A DNA stretch of 64,000 nucleotides, taken from positions 3,286,001-3,350,000 of the forward strand of contig JACCLO010000002.1 of NCBI GenBank assembly GCA_029448655.1, read 5' to 3'. Below, in pieces: positions 25,668 through 37,889 of the stretch (position 1 is the first letter of the stretch; each line of letters opens with the position of its first letter). The translations under genes and the position numbers were made by a program. Source of the DNA: Wolfiporia cocos. Lineage: Eukaryota; Basidiomycota; Agaricomycetes; Polyporales; Phaeolaceae. The notes beneath the pieces were generated by a model. That model saw nothing but the letters and a program-made list of their open reading frames with translations, ran no database searches and was not told where the DNA came from.

Positions 25668-28403
25668 TCACCAAAGAGGTTCGATGTCCTTCCAGCCCTG
25701 CTCCCGCTGCTCCCAGTATCCGCCGGTGTACACCCACTCTTCGCCCTCTTCCCTGAACCAGCGTGGTTTGCGGTCGGCCCCTTGCCGCCGCCTATCACGC
25801 TGCATCTCCTCTATGCGCTTCTTCTCTTCCTCTGCCTGGTCGAGATCGCCCTCCTCTAGCGCCCTCACATCCGTGCGCAGCCGCGAGTCGGTCGGGGGCA
25901 GCTTGCCTTCGAGATCCGGCGTGATCTCGTTCAGGGTGATCCCAAACGAGGTGAATCCGTAATAGTCGGGCGCATTCTTAGGGAATGGCATGATACGCCA
26001 TAGGACACGCAGATGCGACGAGTCCAGCTTCAGAGCCATCTGCTCGTCCCATTTGCCTTCAAGCTGCGCCTGCGTCTTGCCAGATGCAGAGACCACAGTG
26101 CCAGAGACGATGTTGGACGGACCCCAGTAACCACCTTCTTTATAATCAAGATTGCATTTGATACCGGTTGAGGTGTTCTCGATGACCATCTTGCCGCAGT
26201 GTTCGAGATACTTGGTGCCCATCATAAGATTCCTCATGAACGATGATGGCCTCTTCCTGGTGTTTCGTGTTAAAGATGCTCCAACGACATGCGATCCCGG
26301 CGTACCACTGATAGTGTTCGTTACCGATCTGGAGGTGGGTTGTCCCTTGTGGTATAATCTCCAAACTCTTGCCTGGATGTGTCACCGCAAGATTAGCCAA
26401 CAATTCTATGATCAAGAATGCAAACGCCATCACGAACCCCAGAACTTTGTTTTACCGCTCGACGTTGCCCATAGCTCCCATTCCGGACCCTCGGCGTGAT
26501 ACGCCAAAATCACTGGGTTATGCGACACCTTCTCCGCAATGAACTTCATCCGCGGCTCCTCAAATGTCTCCGCAAGCATTGGGTTGCTGGGTACAGGAGG
26601 AAATCATAGTGATGCGCAACGCACTCGAACTGCCAACGAGGAGAACACCTACAATCCTTTGCGACCCGTCCTGAACTTCGTGTTCGCGTACGTCGACACG
26701 GCGAAAGCAGCAACGAAGCAGATACGCTCAACGGGATCAGAGGACTGAGCCGCCTGCGCGAGCAGATCGTAATATTCGAGCTCCTCAGCGATCTTCTGTA
26801 ACAGCGTCAGCGGCTCATTGAACGATACGGGCATGGCCACTTGTGACAAGTCCTGGAAGCACGTCAAACGAGATATGCATACTGTCACAAGCGAGACAAA
26901 CCTTTCCGACGTTCTTCTTCAGCACAGCAAAGAGACTTCCCTCGTCGCCCACAGGTCCCGACGGCAGCGCAGTTCGCCGTTCCACAGGCTGCTCAAGCGT
27001 AGAGGGCTCAGGGCTCGTCGGGGCTGAATCTGGCCGCTCACGGTCTGACGTCTCTTCCGAGTCCGTATCGGCGTCGGTGTCCGCATCAGTGTCCGCGCCG
27101 ACACTCGAGCTTGTCTCATGCTGGGCACTCTCACCGCTAGGCCGTGCCCCTTCTAGAATACCACCCCCCTTTCCCTCCTCTCCTGGCGTGACATCCAGCA
27201 CAAATTCCTCCGCGCCGTCTCCCTCCGGCGCGTCGAACCAGACACTGCTGCTGTCAGCGCTGTTCGCGCTCAGCATCGACATGCGCCCGTACTTCCTTCC
27301 GGTGGAGGTAAAGTTTGTGGGTGTGGTGGGGGTACGCTGTCCGTCCTCCTCAGTCGTACTGGAGAGGTTTGTGGCATAGGAAGGATGCGGGGTGATATCT
27401 CCCGCAGGGTGCACGGGGAGTGCCCTTACCAGAGCGGTGTGCTGGTGCTTGAGTGCATCGAGGACGGATAGGACGCGTTGATATGGCGCATCGAGCACAG
27501 GAGCAGTCGAATCAATGGAATGGCTCTCTCCTGGCGTGAACTCGCCGATAGATGCATTCTGGTGATGTGGGGCTACTAGAGTTATATTCATCATGTACAT
27601 AGCCATAACGAAATCGGAGACACTCACCTTTCTTCAAAAGTCCCCGTAGGCCATGCTCTTTGGGGCGCTCTTTCTTCTCCTTGTCGGGTTTCGAGCGTAT
27701 GGAGTCATTCTGCCTATATCGAGTATCCTCCTCCTTCCAAGCATTTATCGCGTCTTCCATTTCCGTGATTGTCTAGTCTCCAGGTTATGATACTGCCAGG
27801 AAGCCAGAAAGTCCGCTGAACTCACATTACCTAGCTCTTCCAGTAGTGGGCCGACTCGATTGAACTGCCCGACCCGCACGGATGACCGGACTGTCGACCT
27901 TCGTCCAATGGAAGGAGCACCCGCTCCTCCCGCTTGCGGGGCGAGGAACTTACTGGGGGGTCCCTCAGAGCGTGCTGAGCAGCAGCATTCAGCGAAACGC
28001 ACCGGAATGCAGCCATCCATGTAGTGAAGTCGTCCTCTGTGAGGCACTTCATGTGGAACGTCGCATTGCCCGAGTCGATGTGAATGTCGCGCCTCCCGGG
28101 CATGCTAGAGATTGCGGCCTGCGGGAGGAATACCTGGTCCCGCGTCGGCTGCCCGGGCTCGAACGAGTAGGAGAGCAGGCCGGACTGCTGTAGCGTGAAG
28201 TACCGGCGCGCAAAGCCTGCATGACCGAAGCAATGGAGGATTTGTTGTGAGAGTCAAATGAGAGTGCTGCGCAAGGCGAGCGCACGACACGCACCCTGCA
28301 TCTTCTTCCTCCGTTTCTTCAGCACCCATCCCTGGCAGATGACCTGGCCGCTAGGGGCCCCGGCCTGCGAGAGGGACGGCCTCGGAGACGCGTACTGTTG
28401 CAT
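25668..28403 (-). CDS. Oxysterol-binding protein (PH + ORD), Osh3-like
   Basis: The minus-strand gene begins MQQYASPRPS at 28403. A PH domain comes first (CQGWVLKKRRKKMQ, RYFTLQQSGLLSYSF, FHMKCLTEDDFTTWMAAFR). A central linker holds VWFDAPEGDGAEE near 27225-27245, which resembles an FFAT motif for binding the ER protein VAP/Scs2. The lipid-transfer domain has MPVSFNEPLTLLQ, NPLLGETFE and, at the signature site, EKVSHNPV rather than EQVSHHPP. After that come GKSLEIIPQGTTHL and the C-terminal part with YWGPSNIVSG and WFREEGEEWVYTGGYWEQR, stopping at 25668. Such proteins exchange sterol or phosphatidylinositol phosphate at membrane contact sites. The second His of the signature binds the phosphate of PI4P in typical members, so its loss here suggests altered ligand use. 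The remaining reading frame looks intact. Confidence 0.82.
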
Positions 28404-29078
28404 AGCCACTTGATGCTGCCGCTCCCGATCTCAGAGGACACAGTGTACCGCGAGGATGCTACGCAATGCTGACAAGCTTCAAGCTTTCCGGAGGCACAGA
28501 TGGCTTGCCGAGGGTATATATCCGATCAATGTCAGCTAATTTGCCGGCGAGCGATGGTGCTGTTTCAGCTGTTCGGCTCGCAGTCCTAACCGTACGAGCG
28601 TCAGCAGGTGGTGCCACCAAGCGACAGTGGTCCTAAGAAGGAGCAGTTGAGATGCTTGCTGTGCTGTCACACCAGAGGGCCGTGCAGTTCAGAACTAGGC
28701 GGCGACAAGCTGTGTGATGGTCTACACAGGCCACCGCTGACGGCATCAGGGCCAACACGCGTCGCGGACCGCAGTGGAGACATCGTCGCTGAGCTTGCCG
28801 ACATGTGCACCCGAGACCAAACTCATGGTGACGATCCTCTTCACTCCGAGTTGTATCATTGATGCTATTCATCCAGGTTGGTAATGGACAACAGCAGTTG
28901 CGTATACGAATGTACAGTGGATGCAGAGAACAAGTGATCGTCAAACAGTAAATTAGTGTGAACAGGCCGGGCCCTGGAGAGGTGCTGCGGTGGGTGGATA
29001 GCAAAACAAAGTTCGAAATGGATAGGGGTAACAGGGTCGTAACGGCATTACAGAAGGGGCGCGACGCCGCACTTCTAC
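28404..29078. other. Intergenic between ORP and Ypt7 genes
   Basis: This holds the 5' flank of the ORP gene and the 3' region of Ypt7. Short open frames on both strands have no coding character that I can recognise. Confidence 0.4.
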
Positions 29079-30048
<970 letters not shown>

Positions 30049-30261
30049 GGTAGGACAAGCGGGGGCGAGAGACGGCGGAGGACGATGTGGGGAGGAGTTG
30101 GGCACAGTCAGAATGGCGCGGGCGGCTGTGGGCGGCTGTGGATCTGAGATGATGCACGCATTCGAGCTCCGTTCCAACACCGCCTCGCGTCCAGTCGCCG
30201 TCATCGGCGTGCTGCTCATTGTCCTCACAGGTGTCCTCGCTGTCCCGACGCTCCCGCAGCC
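30049..30261. promoter_or_regulatory. Bidirectional promoter, Ypt7 and ATG16
   Basis: The 213 bp between the two divergent start codons must hold both leaders and core promoters. It has a GC-rich repeated patch (GGCGGCTGTGGGCGGCTGTGG around 30121-30141, written here as a tandem GGCGGCTGTG unit). No TATA box is visible. Confidence 0.5.
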
Positions 30262-31318
30262 ATGGCCGAGCCCGCATGGCAGGAACAGCTCCGCGTCGGC
30301 CTCGTCGAGCGCAACGCGAGGGAGTCCGCGTACGCGTCCGTCATCGAGCAATGTATGTGTCTCGTCGCACGCGTCCCTCTCCCGCCTGATCTTGGCAGCG
30401 ATACCTCGCTTTCTGCCCCTGTTGCTGTCTCAAACGGTTGATATTTGAACGCTGAAAAGATCGCAGATTGGCGCAGCAGACGAAGCTGCTGAAGGAACGC
30501 AATGCATCGCTCCTGCGTGCCATGGGGAGCGCGCGAGCGAACCCGAGCAGCTCGACCGTATACGTGCCAGGATCCGGAGACGAGTACGCTTTCTTCAGTC
30601 ATGCTGTCAATGATACGCTTTGTGACGCTTGTGAAAGCAATCCCGTCCGCGCCGCATATATCACGTCGCTGGAATCTCAGATCTCCTCATTACGCGACGA
30701 GCTCGCTACGGTGTATAAGACACAGGGCCAGAATGCACAGAGATTGCTGGCGATGAACGAGACGCTCCGGGAGAAGGAAGAGGTATCGCGGCTTGACTCC
30801 GAGAGCCTCAGAAAGGCTCGTGATGAGATCGCGACGCTGCGGAGAAAAGTAGAGCAGCATAACGAGCTGATGGCCGAGAAGGACCGCACAGCACAGGTGA
30901 GCACCGGGTTGTGGGCGTATATGGACTTTCCCCGACGAACATCGGATAGATCTTGCACGATGAGATCAACACGCTACAGCTAGAGCTTGGTCAAATTGAG
31001 GAGCGCAACTCAGTCCTGACGAAGGACAATGCGAAGTTGCTACAGCGGTGGCTAGACGCCAAACAGGCCGAAGTAAACAAAATGAACGAGGCGATGGAGT
31101 TTTACGAGGATATGCAGACGCGACGGCAGGCAGCGATCAGCACAAACCCTGATGCGCCGAACCCAGGTCCGAGTGCGGCAGACACGGATGATGTGCTATC
31201 GCTTTCGGAGTCGATGTCGGGAAACGGGGAGGGACTGGAGGAGCCCGTACCAACGACGACGAAGAATGGGATAACGTCTCCCGCGGAGACGGACGTGAGT
31301 CAGACGCCGAATGGCTAG
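30262..31318 (+). CDS. ATG16: Autophagy protein ATG16
   Basis: Three exons (30262-30352, 30460-30896, 30950-31318) sum to 897 bases, 298 aa. The N-terminus WQEQLRVGLVERNARESAYA followed by VIEQYRRL matches the Atg5-interacting segment of ATG16. A long coiled coil occupies most of the rest (SLESQISSLRDELATVY, LHDEINTLQLELGQIEERN, LLQRWLDAKQAEVNKMNEAM), which is the dimerisation region. The C-terminus is a short acidic, Ser-rich tail with no WD40 repeats, as in fungal ATG16. The protein scaffolds the Atg12-Atg5 conjugate that attaches lipid to Atg8 at the phagophore. The ATG in GCCATGGCC was chosen because the longer overlapping plus frame from 30150 is in another phase and lacks the motif. Confidence 0.85.
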
Positions 31319-31801
31319 TGGTCGATGAGTGATTCGCTTGTATGTTCCTGGATTCCTCATCCGCCACCACTTTGCTGACGCGGGCAGCGTAGTTCATCAA
31401 AGCTTACATGATTCTGCATACCCAGTTTGGTTGATATCCTACGGTTGGCACCTGCTTTCGATTCTCATCTATCCTAACTAAAGTTTTTGTACTCGCTTAT
31501 TGGCGTCGTGTACATATAATGTGGAGAACGCTGAGAGTTATTTCAATTTGTGCAGAGATCTGGTCAAACGCGAAATGCCACGAATAGAAGGTCTTCAGCT
31601 TCAAGTGTAGATCGACGCACCAGATGGTCAGCCTCACCGTCAGCCCAGTAGCCACCGCCGTCAGCCTCCCCTACCGCCGGCACAATATGCATAAAGCGGC
31701 TGGCACGACGCGTTTCTGGTCTTCACTCTTCTCGTCTGCCCACTACGTCCAACGACTCCGTTCAGTTCACAGGTAATCCTCCTCGCATAGTCAAGACCAC
31801 A
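31319..31801. other. Intergenic, ATG16 3' region and secreted-protein promoter
   Basis: No gene is seen. The sequence changes from AT-rich 3'-UTR-like DNA (31380-31560) to a C/T-rich stretch just before the secreted-protein gene. Confidence 0.4.
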
Positions 31802-32874
31802 ATGCGCACACCATCGCTCGCCGCCTGCGCCGTCTTCGTGGCGGCCTTCGGCTCTTCCCTTGTCGGCGCCGCGCCTGCGCCTGCGCTCGGTCATTACAAC
31901 AGACTCGACTCGAGCGCCGAGACCATCTCCGGCGACCATTCGTCCTTGAAGGCCGCCAGGGCGGCCCCCGCCGTGGGGCAGTACGCCAACGACATCGTCA
32001 CGAGCGGCCGGCACCCGCTCGTGACCACGGGCACGGTGATCCCCTCGCAGCCCAAGCAGGCGCGGGCGCCCGCCGACGCGCCCGGCGTCCTCGATGTGCT
32101 CCAAGCGCGCTCTCTGCCGCGGAAGGCCGTCGTCGGCACCGTCGTGGCCCGCCCCGCGGGGAACAGCACGAGGTGAGTGGCCCGCCTCGAGCGCACGCGG
32201 ATGCGGCTGCTCACGGTGCGCCAGCCCTAGCGCCGCGCGCCTGTCCAAGAGGGCACTCGACGAGGACACCGCCGGCGGCAACGCCTACTCGGGCGCCGCG
32301 GGCGACGTGTCGGGCGGGTCTGTCGTAAGGTACGCCCCGCCGCGCGCGCAGCTCACACTTCACGCTTCGCATCCTGACCGCGCCGCGCCCAGTGCCGCAC
32401 ACGCGGTGCACGCGCGCACGGACGACGCGGGCACGGAGGGCGGGAACGCCTACACGGGGAGCAGCGGGGACGTCTCCGGGGGCTCGATCGAGAACATCGG
32501 GGGCGACAACGCGGGGATGCCGACGCTGATGAACATCAACTCGAACAACGCCGGCGCGGGCGGCACGTCCGAGTCCGGCTGCGCCGCGGGCGGGCACGAC
32601 GAGAACGACGCCGGCGCGGGCGGGAACGCGTACTCGGGGAGCGCCGGGAACGCGGAGGGCGGGAGCGTGAGCAACGTCGGCGGCATGGTCAACTACGATT
32701 CCAGTAAGTGGGCTTTGTGCTGTTTGGGTGATGGCTGGCACGACTCATGCGCGTTTTGGTGCAGATAATGGCGGCGCGGCGGGTACCTCGAAGACAGGTT
32801 GTGCGACTGGTGGCAATGTCGGCGCGCCGACCACGGAGACCAATACTGACGATGCCTTCCCTCTCATGTTCTGA
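31802..32874 (+). CDS. Secreted Gly/Asn-rich repeat protein
   Basis: Four exons (31802-32172, 32231-32329, 32393-32703, 32765-32874) sum to 891 bases, 296 aa. The N-terminus MRTPSLAACAVFVAAFGSS is a signal peptide with likely cleavage after an Ala-rich stretch. A KR site (LSKRALDEDT) follows and could be a Kex2 processing point. The mature part repeats a module of the form GGNAY(S/T)G..G(D/N)..GGS three times, with Gly, Ala, Asn and Ser dominating, and has a few scattered cysteines (SGCAAGG, TGCATGG). I do not recognise a characterised family. The composition suggests an extracellular or cell-wall structural protein. Two more signal-peptide genes with the same MR(S/T)P start lie within 3 kb. 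Confidence 0.75.
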
Positions 32875-33110
32875 TCAGATTAGTTTGGTCACCATTTTTG
32901 TGCCGGGTCTTGTGGTTCCCACCAGATGAATGCTGCATGCCAGTCATCTCTCGATGATCAATGTAGGACATCGAGTCTACAATATATAGGAATGTGCTTG
33001 ATACATCATGATGCTATGGTATACACAACGAGGAAAATCTGACAAACGACACAGGAACCTAGATTTGCTGACATGCCGCAATAACGGTCGCAGGCACCGA
33101 AACCCAAAGC

Positions 33111-34397
33111 TCAGTATCCATCGCCCCCCACTGCCGTCCCGCTCTCCGAACGGCCGCCTGCTCCGGGAGTGTTCGATGCCCCGTCGCCGTCGACAATGTT
33201 GCCATGCTCGATAACGCTGCCGTTGTCGCAGGGGCCAACAGTGCCAGAGGTGGCAGTGCCCCCCGGATGGTCTCGCGTGCCCTGTCCAGGTATCTCCGCA
33301 CCGCGGACGCAGTCTCCCGAGGTGCCATCGCCTGGATAGGGACCCGCCAACAGCGATCATATGCATGAGCAACTCGGCCCAAATGGCTGTAAAGCCCGCG
33401 CACCTGCATCATCATCACCATAAACGACGGTACTTGGGTCGTACGGGAAGAGTTCCGTCGGCTCCCTCCGGGCCTTGACGAATCTGCGGACGATGCTGTC
33501 CGAGCTTGGCGCCTGAGCCTGCCCGGTCGTGGCGTTGACGACGTCGAACAGGCTTGTTCTCGCTTGCTCCGCGCTCAGCGTGGTGATCGACCTGCGCGCG
33601 GGCGTCGCCCCTCCCGAGGCGTATGTGGGGTACCCGTTGACGAAGACCGGACCCTGCTCCGCCTCGTTCATACTGGCGGGGTCGCCCCCGGAGACGCTCG
33701 CGCTCTCGGACGTGCCGCCGCTTTGTCCTTGGGTTCCTGAGTTGAGATGTCAGCCGCGTCCGTGATGGCAGCAAACGTTCCCGGATCTGCCCACCGAGCA
33801 AGTCTGCGACCCCTTTGTTGTAGACGTCACTGCCAGATGCGGGGCCCGCGTCTGGGGAGGCCGCGTTATCACTGCCGGGGCTACCGTCCGCGTTGCCAGC
33901 GTGGACGTCTCCAGAGCACGAGACGCCGCCGTTAGTGCCGCTGTCGTCGATCGCTTGGGATGGCGTCAGTATATGGTAATAGCATATTCGTGGCACGACT
34001 CACCAGTCAATGCGCCATTTTCGACCTCTGTTGCGTCTGCAGTTGGATTTCCGACAGTGCAGCCGTTTCCACTGTTGCCGTCTCCGTAAGAGACACCCGG
34101 TTCCTGAGGGCGTCCTTCCCGCTGCGGTCGACTATCGTCTCTCCCTGCGCCGTCGTTTCCGTGAAGTCTCTCGTTGTGCGAGATTGCTCCTGCCGAATCA
34201 CGAGCGACGCCCGCAATCCCAAGACCTACAGAGTCTGCGCGAGGCTCGTTAGTCAAGGCTCCTGCACCGCCGCTGGCCTTGTTCAAAGAGGCTGGAGGCG
34301 ATAGAGCGTTGAGCTTGGGGGACTTTGGCAATCCACCCGCCGAGACTGAGACCGCTGCGGCAGCGAAGAGAGAGAAGGCAACCACAGGGCTCCGCAT
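33111..34397 (-). CDS. Secreted low-complexity protein, MRSP-start family
   Basis: Four minus-strand exons can be joined in frame by GT-AG introns. The start MRSPVVAFSLFAAAAVSVSA at 34397 is a signal peptide. The first exon continues to VENGALT (about 34003). The second begins IDDSGTNGGVSCSGDVHAG and the third GTQGQSGGTSESASVSGGD, leading to PTYASGGATPARRSITTLS. The last ends in a Gly-rich tail (PGAGGRSESGTAVGGDGY) with stop at 33111. Cysteines are few (NGCTVG, VSCSGD, GDCVRG, GPCDNG). No known domain is visible. It resembles the plus-strand neighbour at 31802 in signal peptide, composition and the Gly-Asp/Asn-rich modules, so the two are probably diverged paralogues arranged tail to tail. 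Confidence 0.68.
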
Positions 34398-34914
34398 GTC
34401 GACGTTCTGGATAGTATGAAGGTGAGAGAAAAGCAACGACGCGACCGAGTCCGAGTGCTTCGGACGGATAAAAACAAGCCCGAGGTGGTTGACTGTTGGA
34501 TATTGAACATTCAAGCCAAATATAGCAAGTTATCTGCCATTTTCGGGCGTGCACTGTCGATCATCAAGATGTGATCGGAGACGCGCAGGGATGAAAGTGG
34601 TGTACAATGCTGCTGGGCTGCGACTCGAGCACTCACAAGTACTCTGCTTCCTTATGAGAGCCTGCATGGACGCTGTGCGAGAGCGTGTGCAGCTGCCGTC
34701 GCGAGAGGAGGCAGCGGGCAATCGTATATGGAAGGTGCATTTCTGCATTAGGCAGGTGTCCAGCGTCGATCGTAGAAGGTGCGGCGGGGAATGAACCTTG
34801 TTGGTGGTTTAAATAAGTCAGCCCTCCCGTCGCGCAACGCAGCACCGAACCATCACGACGTCCTACTGTAGAGCCACTAATCCCCCCACAGCCTATACCC
34901 ACCCCCTTGCCATC
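34398..34914. promoter_or_regulatory. Divergent upstream region of two secreted-protein genes
   Basis: These 517 bp lie between the divergent starts at 34397 and 34915. A TATA-like TTTAAATA at 34808-34815 sits about 100 bases before the plus-strand start. Confidence 0.4.
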
Positions 34915-35488
34915 ATGCGCAGCCCTATCATCGCGTTCTCCATCATGGCGGCCACCGTCAGCCCCAGCCTCGTCCTTGCACGGCCCAACTCGCCTGCGCC
35001 CAACGGCATCTCACACCCCCGCATCACCGAGGTCGAGACCAACGGCGCCTCCAACCCTCTTCAGCTCGAGCGTCGCTTCGGCAACGCCCTCGGCATCATG
35101 CCCGGCAACAACCTCGATGCGCTCAACCCAGGCACGCTACTCTCCAGTGCGCAGCCGGCCTCGCAAGACAACAGCGGCAGCTCTGCCGCTGCGAAGACGG
35201 ACGCGGTACAAAGCGATCTTCCCACAGTCGAGAAGGACGTGCAGACTCCTAAGAGCGCGGTGGCGAACGACGCGGCACCGAACGCGCCTGCGGAGCCTGC
35301 CTCGCCGTATGCTGGTGGGAACGTCGACGCAACCTCCTCAAAGGCTAACTGGGAGTCAATGTTCGCCAACGACGATTCCATGACCAAGTTGGCACAGTCT
35401 GGCAACAGTATGTCTCTATCTGAAAAGCCGCCCGACCAGCCGCCTGACTCTTACCTATCCAGAAGCCAACATTGCGAGCGAAGCTTGA
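34915..35488 (+). CDS. Small secreted protein, MRSP-start family
   Basis: Exon 1 (34915-35407) and exon 2 (35463-35488) join across a GTATGT...CCAG intron to 172 aa ending ANIASEA. Without splicing the frame would read to 35541 (208 aa). The start MRSPIIAFSIMAATVSPSL is a signal peptide nearly the same as that of the divergent neighbour (MRSPVVAFSLFAA). The mature part is Ala, Ser, Asn and Pro-rich, cysteine-free and without a known domain. It includes a dibasic LERR site that could be processed. Function is unknown. Its place beside two similar secreted genes suggests a local gene family. Confidence 0.62.
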
Positions 35489-35949
35489 TGAAGCCGCCGC
35501 GGGACGCATGTTACATACTGTCCGGAGCGCGAGACATGTAGCCGTTGATACCATGATCGACACGAATTTGACTGCTTATTGATGGCACTCAGTCGCGTGA
35601 GATGCCTGCCCATGAGCTGGCTTGTTCTTCCTACCGAGCCAAAAGTCAGCGATGCACAGGACTAGACGCTAGCACATCGGACTATTTGGCAATATGAGAT
35701 TTATACAGAGTATCACTTGTCAAGTGGAGCGTGGAAAGAAGAGTTAAGATATGCTCGGGCCGAGTCATTGAAAAGGCAACAAACTATGAAGCTACGACTG
35801 CACCGTGAACAATCAGGATTTTGACGCGAACGCACTTGGGGTGCTCTGAGAATACAATTTAGAATCACGTAGAACATGATAACACACTTGGACGAACGAA
35901 ACGCGAACGGTGAGTATGCTACATTCGACAAGTGATAGACAGTCAATAC
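35489..35949. other. Convergent 3' regions
   Basis: AT-rich sequence lies between the convergent secreted-protein and RRM genes. No gene is seen. Confidence 0.4.
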
Positions 35950-37445
35950 TTAGACGGCGCCCTGGTGAGACGGGTCGGCAGCGCCCTGAGCAGCCTGCTG
36001 GCCGTAGTAGCCTGACAAGGAAACGTCAGCATACGACGCATATAGGGACATGCACGGCCGACGTACCACCCCAGTAGTTGTTGTAGTACGAGCTAGGGTC
36101 TCCGCCCGCCCACTGTCCCTGGGCAGCCTGCCCGGCGGCAGCGGCAGGATCAGCCGCGCCGGCACCGACGGCCATGCCAGCAGCACCGGCGACCGGGCTG
36201 CCCATGCCCGCAGCGGCGCCCGGTGCGCCCGCTCCCGCAGCCTGGTTGGGGAAGCCTCCGTAGGCGCCGAAGCCGTACTGGCCGTACGTGTTCGGCTGCG
36301 GCATGCCGTACATGGGCTGGGCGATCTGTCAGCGGACGCGCGCTAGCCACAAGCGGACGCACGCACCATGTTGCCGTAGGGCGCGGCCGCGGGGGTCGGG
36401 CTGAGCGGGCCCGCGGGGAGCGCGGCGCCGCCGTCGGCGCGGTCCTTGCCCCAGCTGCACTTGATCGGGCGGCCGTGCACCATCTGGCCCTGGAGCTGCA
36501 CGATCGCCATCGCGGCGTGCTCGTGCGTGTCGAGCTTGACGAACGCGAAGCCGCGGTCGGCCTGCATGCGGATCTCGGAGAGGTAGCCGATCGACTGGAA
36601 GAGCGGGATGAGGTCCGCCTGCGTGCAGTACGGGACCAGGTTGCCGACGTAGACCGTCGTGTTGTACGCGGGCGTCTGCTGCACGACCGACTCGTACGAG
36701 AGCGGCCCGCCCTGGAAGTTGATCGGCGCCGGCGCGCCGCCGATGCCCATGCCCCCGACGCGCCCCGGCGACGCGGACGCCGGCGCGCCCTGCGTCTTCT
36801 GGTTCGCCCAGTTCACGCGGATCGCGCGCGAGCCGAGCCACTCGCCGTTCATCGTCGCGATCGCCTGCTCGGCGTCGGTTTTGTCGCGGAACGCGAGGAA
36901 TCCGTACCCGCGCGACTTGCCCGAGTTCATGTCCCACATGACGCGAGCGTCGGACAGCGTGCCGAAGGCGCTGAACGCCTTGGCGAGGACATCGTCGTTC
37001 ACCTCCGGGCTGAGGTCGCCGACGAAGACGTGGAAGTGGTTGCTCGTGTCTTCCTTGTTCTGCTGCCCTTGGTAGGCCCAGTTCACGCGGATCTCGGTGT
37101 CGAAAATCTTGCGGCCGTTGAGGGTCTGCAGCGCGGTCTCGGCGGCACGCATGTCCATGTACTCGACGAACCCATAGTTAAGACCCCCGTGCTGGTAGTT
37201 GCGGTCGGGGATTATTTTAACGTGCTGCACGGGCCCGGCCACAGCGAAGATCTCGGTAAGCATGTACTCCGTAACTCGGGGGCTCAGATTGCCAACGTAG
37301 AGGTGGGCCCGCCTCTGCGCATCCGGCGATCGCCACAGAGCGAAAAAAAAATCACCAAACAGCCGTTGTGAGCGATGACCGGGCTTTAGGTGAGAGAACG
37401 ACTTACGGGTGCCTCAGCAGGTGCCATAGAATTCATAGAATTCAT
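35950..37445 (-). CDS. RNA-binding protein with three RRMs, Pub1/TIA-1-like
   Basis: The minus-strand gene starts MNSMNSMAPAEAP at 37445. After one intron it holds three RRMs in a large exon (about 37290-36367). RRM1 has HLYVGNLSP and YGFVEY, RRM2 has HVFVGDLSPEV and RGYGFLAF, and RRM3 has TVYVGNLVPYCTQADLIPLF and RGFAFVKL. The RRM2 start VFVGDLSPEV and the WAYQ/WANQKT linkers match the Pub1/TIA-1 class, which binds U-rich RNA and takes part in stress granules and mRNA stability. The C-terminus is a Gly/Ala/Gln/Tyr-rich low-complexity tail (YGQYGFGAYGGFPNQ) ending GAADPSHQGAV. The sense-strand leader upstream is a long CT tract. The stop TAA is at 35950-35952. It looks intact. Confidence 0.9.
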
Positions 37446-37559
37446 GACGATAAAGAGACAATGAACTCGTTAGGCCTGAAAGCTACTCTGGATGAGGGAC
37501 TTGGGACCGATTGCGTGTGATGATCGAGAGATATTCACAACAGGAAATTTGACAACAGA

Positions 37560-37680
37560 GCGGAAGCGAGTAGGAGACAAGTCCAATATGAGACAGAGAC
37601 AAAGAGAGGAGAGAGGAGGAGAGAGGAGAGAAACGGAGAAGAGAGAGAGGAAACGGACTGAGAGACGATATGACAGTCAG
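37560..37680 (-). promoter_or_regulatory. Polypyrimidine tract upstream of the RRM gene
   Basis: On the plus strand about 120 bases are almost pure GA (repeated GAGAG, AGGAG). Read in the direction of the RRM gene this is a CT-rich tract 115-235 bases before its start codon. Such tracts are common in promoters of highly expressed filamentous-fungal genes and often sit next to the transcription start. Confidence 0.5.
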
Positions 37681-37889
37681 GAGACAGTGCACCGTTGTGA
37701 GCTCGGGCGAAGAGAAAGCGCCGCCAGCTTCCCCGGATATCTCCGGGCTCTTATGTAAATCAGATGATGAGGCACACCCCGTTCGGGCAGGTCCCTCGCA
37801 TCGCCGCAAAGTCAATCTCTGGTGTGGACGCCTCATGGCCGTGCAGGAAGTACGAGTAGTGAATACATCAGATGGCAGCACGCGACAGA

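Noticed and set aside
30150..30448. Plus-strand frame starting MHAFELRSNTASRP as an alternative gene at ATG16
   Set aside because: It overlaps ATG16 exon 1 in another phase and has only a chance hydrophobic stretch; the ATG16 frame carries the Atg5-binding motif.
32094..32741. Other long frames over the secreted repeat protein
   Set aside because: They come from its very high GC; only the spliced frame gives a signal peptide, repeats and a multiple-of-three total.
36223..37371. Long plus-strand open frame of 382 codons
   Set aside because: It is the antisense shadow of the GC-rich three-RRM gene; it is Arg-rich and has no domain, while the minus strand reads clear RRMs.
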